A stretch of 64,000 nt of DNA from Thermoguttaceae bacterium. Lineage in GTDB: Bacteria; Planctomycetota; Planctomycetia; Pirellulales; Thermoguttaceae. Below, piece after piece: positions 62,964-64,000 of this stretch. The notes under the pieces are model-generated. The model was not told where the DNA came from, ran no database searches, and was given only the letters and a program-made list of their open reading frames with translations. The position numbers and the translations under genes are program-made. Where the stretch lies: positions 62,001 to 126,000 of the forward strand of contig JANXBW010000006.1 in NCBI GenBank assembly GCA_025060325.1. The letters are read 5' to 3'. How positions within the stretch are numbered: the stretch's first letter is position 1; each line of letters opens with the position of its first letter.

Positions 62964-64000
62964 ATGAGCCAGCCCGCGGTTGCCACGTACCTGGTTACAG
63001 GCTGCGCTGGGTTTATTGCCGCCCGTGTGTGCGAGCTTCTCTTAGAGGCAGGTCATGAAGTCCTCGGCGTTGATAATCTCAACGCGGCGTATGATCCGCG
63101 GTTAAAGGAATGGCGCTTGGCTCGGTTGAGGAGTTTTCCTCGATTTCGCTTTGAGGCGCTGGATATCTCCGACCGAAAGAGTGTGGAGAATCTTTTTGTC
63201 AACGAAAGGGAACGGCAGCGCTTGTGCCAGCCGGCCAGCCGGGATCAAGCACCATTTGCGGCCGTTATCAACTTAGCTGCTCGGGCTGGGGTCCGGGCCA
63301 GTGTTGCTGATCCTTGGGTTTATTATCGCACCAATTGCGAGGGGGCGCTCAACCTTTTGGAAGCCTGCCGGCAATTTGGTGTGCGGAAATATATTTTGGC
63401 GTCAACCTCTAGCCTCTATGGCGCTCACAACCCCGTGCCGTACGATGAGTCGGCCGACACCGATCGGCCCCTTTCCCCGTATGCCGCCTCGAAAAAGGCC
63501 GCGGAGACCATTGCCTATACTTATCATCACCTGTACGGAACCGATGTCAGCGTCTTGCGATATTTTACTGTTTACGGGCCGGCGGGCCGGCCGGACATGA
63601 GTATCTTTCGCTTTATCCGCGCTATTGCCGAGGGAGAACCAATCGTCGTTTACGGCGACGGAACCCAAAGCCGCGATTTTACCTATGTTGACGATATTGC
63701 TCGGGGGACAATTCTGGCTCTTCGGCCGGTGGGTTACGAGGTGATCAATCTGGGGGGTGATGCCCCCGCTGTCCTCAATGATGTGATCGATACAATTGCC
63801 CGACTAGTCGGCAAGCCGGTCCACCGAACCACTCGGCCGCGCCATCCCGCCGATGTGCCAGCCACTTGGGCCAACATCCGCAAAGCAAGGGAAATACTTG
63901 GCTGGCAGCCTCAGGTACCGCTTGAGGAGGGTCTCAGACGAACGGTAGCTTGGTATTGGGAAAACCGGGACTTTGTTTGCTCTCTTGAGCTTGGGCCGTG
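62964..64000 (+). CDS. UDP-glucuronate 4-epimerase-like SDR protein (3' end outside window)
   Basis: The frame is open to the end of the window, giving at least 345 residues. The N-terminal Rossmann motif is TGCAGFIA (G13-x2-G16-x2-A19, where the last position is usually Gly). The catalytic YxxxK is Y173-A-A-S-K177 in SPYAASKKAAE, and the active-site region has ASTSSLYGAHNPVPYDE. VLRYFTVYGPAGRPDMSIFRFI and VYGDGTQSRDFTYVDDIARG match UDP-glucuronate 4-epimerases closely. ATG 62964 has GGGAGG nine bases upstream. About 15 extra residues (NERERQRLCQPASRD) sit between the second and third strands. It directly follows the UDP-sugar dehydrogenase, which produces a uronate; together they may provide galacturonate donors. 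Confidence 0.9.
   Translation, partial: MSQPAVATYLVTGCAGFIAARVCELLLEAGHEVLGVDNLNAAYDPRLKEWRLARLRSFPRFRFEALDISDRKSVENLFVNERERQRLCQPASRDQAPFAAVINLAARAGVRASVADPWVYYRTNCEGALNLLEACRQFGVRKYILASTSSLYGAHNPVPYDESADTDRPLSPYAASKKAAETIAYTYHHLYGTDVSVLRYFTVYGPAGRPDMSIFRFIRAIAEGEPIVVYGDGTQSRDFTYVDDIARGTILALRPVGYEVINLGGDAPAVLNDVIDTIARLVGKPVHRTTRPRHPADVPATWANIRKAREILGWQPQVPLEEGLRRTVAWYWENRDFVCSLELGP

Overview
The window looks like chromosomal DNA of a planctomycete, most likely in or near the Pirellulales and possibly a thermophilic lineage. No rRNA gene is present to place it, so this is inferred from gene content: a cell-wall protein of YTV-like repeats, a hydrazine-synthase-alpha-like diheme protein, a DUF1559 pilin remnant beside a transthyretin-like lipoprotein remnant, a Ser/Thr kinase fused to WD40 repeats, a serine hydrolase fused to a DUF4185-like domain, and a DUF116-polyprenyl synthase fusion. 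Genes cover roughly three quarters of the window and many intergenic gaps exceed 500 bases. GTG starts are common. No tRNA, rRNA, CRISPR array, intact insertion sequence or phage gene was found.

Layout. 1-5.6 kb: 3' end of an L-lactate permease, then a tripartite ABC exporter (ATPase, double-FtsX permease, HlyD-type adaptor). 5.8-6.9 kb: a strong promoter, a structured leader, a small secreted protein of Cys-rich 11-residue repeats, and terminator-like hairpins. 7.2-11.7 kb: minus-strand genes for an orphan secretion-type ATPase, a SixA-like phosphatase, an RNase HII-like protein and a coiled-coil protein; a hairpin cluster at 8.35-8.47 kb may be a structured RNA. 12.8-17.1 kb: a class II terpene (squalene-hopene-like) cyclase followed by a DUF116-polyprenyl diphosphate synthase fusion, a probable isoprenoid cassette. 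17.7-25 kb: YqeG-type HAD phosphatase, zinc-ribbon membrane protein, MiaB and GlnE. 26-29.4 kb: three-gene proton-translocating transhydrogenase (pntAA-pntAB-pntB). 29.5-32.7 kb: single-polypeptide restriction-modification enzyme. 33.8-37.8 kb: Rho_N-DUF4912 protein, YjbQ-family protein and a glycosyltransferase.

38-50 kb: secreted enzymes and envelope proteins. A serine hydrolase-DUF4185 fusion is divergent from a large secreted TIM-barrel-like protein with a clear promoter; next come a degenerate pilin/lipoprotein pair, the hydrazine-synthase-alpha-like diheme protein and an orphan OppC-type permease. 50-57.5 kb: cysteine synthase with a near-consensus promoter, a zinc-ribbon/kinase/TPR/WD40 protein and a class II photolyase. 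58.5-64 kb: the YTV-like wall protein, a BRCT-MerR-TPR protein, and a UDP-sugar dehydrogenase followed by a UDP-glucuronate 4-epimerase-like gene that runs off the window and probably opens a polysaccharide locus.

The best candidates for something new are the isoprenoid pair at 12.8-17.1 kb, the Cys-repeat protein with its leader at 5.85-6.4 kb, the BRCT-MerR-TPR protein, and the hairpin cluster at 8.35-8.47 kb. All functions are read from sequence motifs only; no database search was run.
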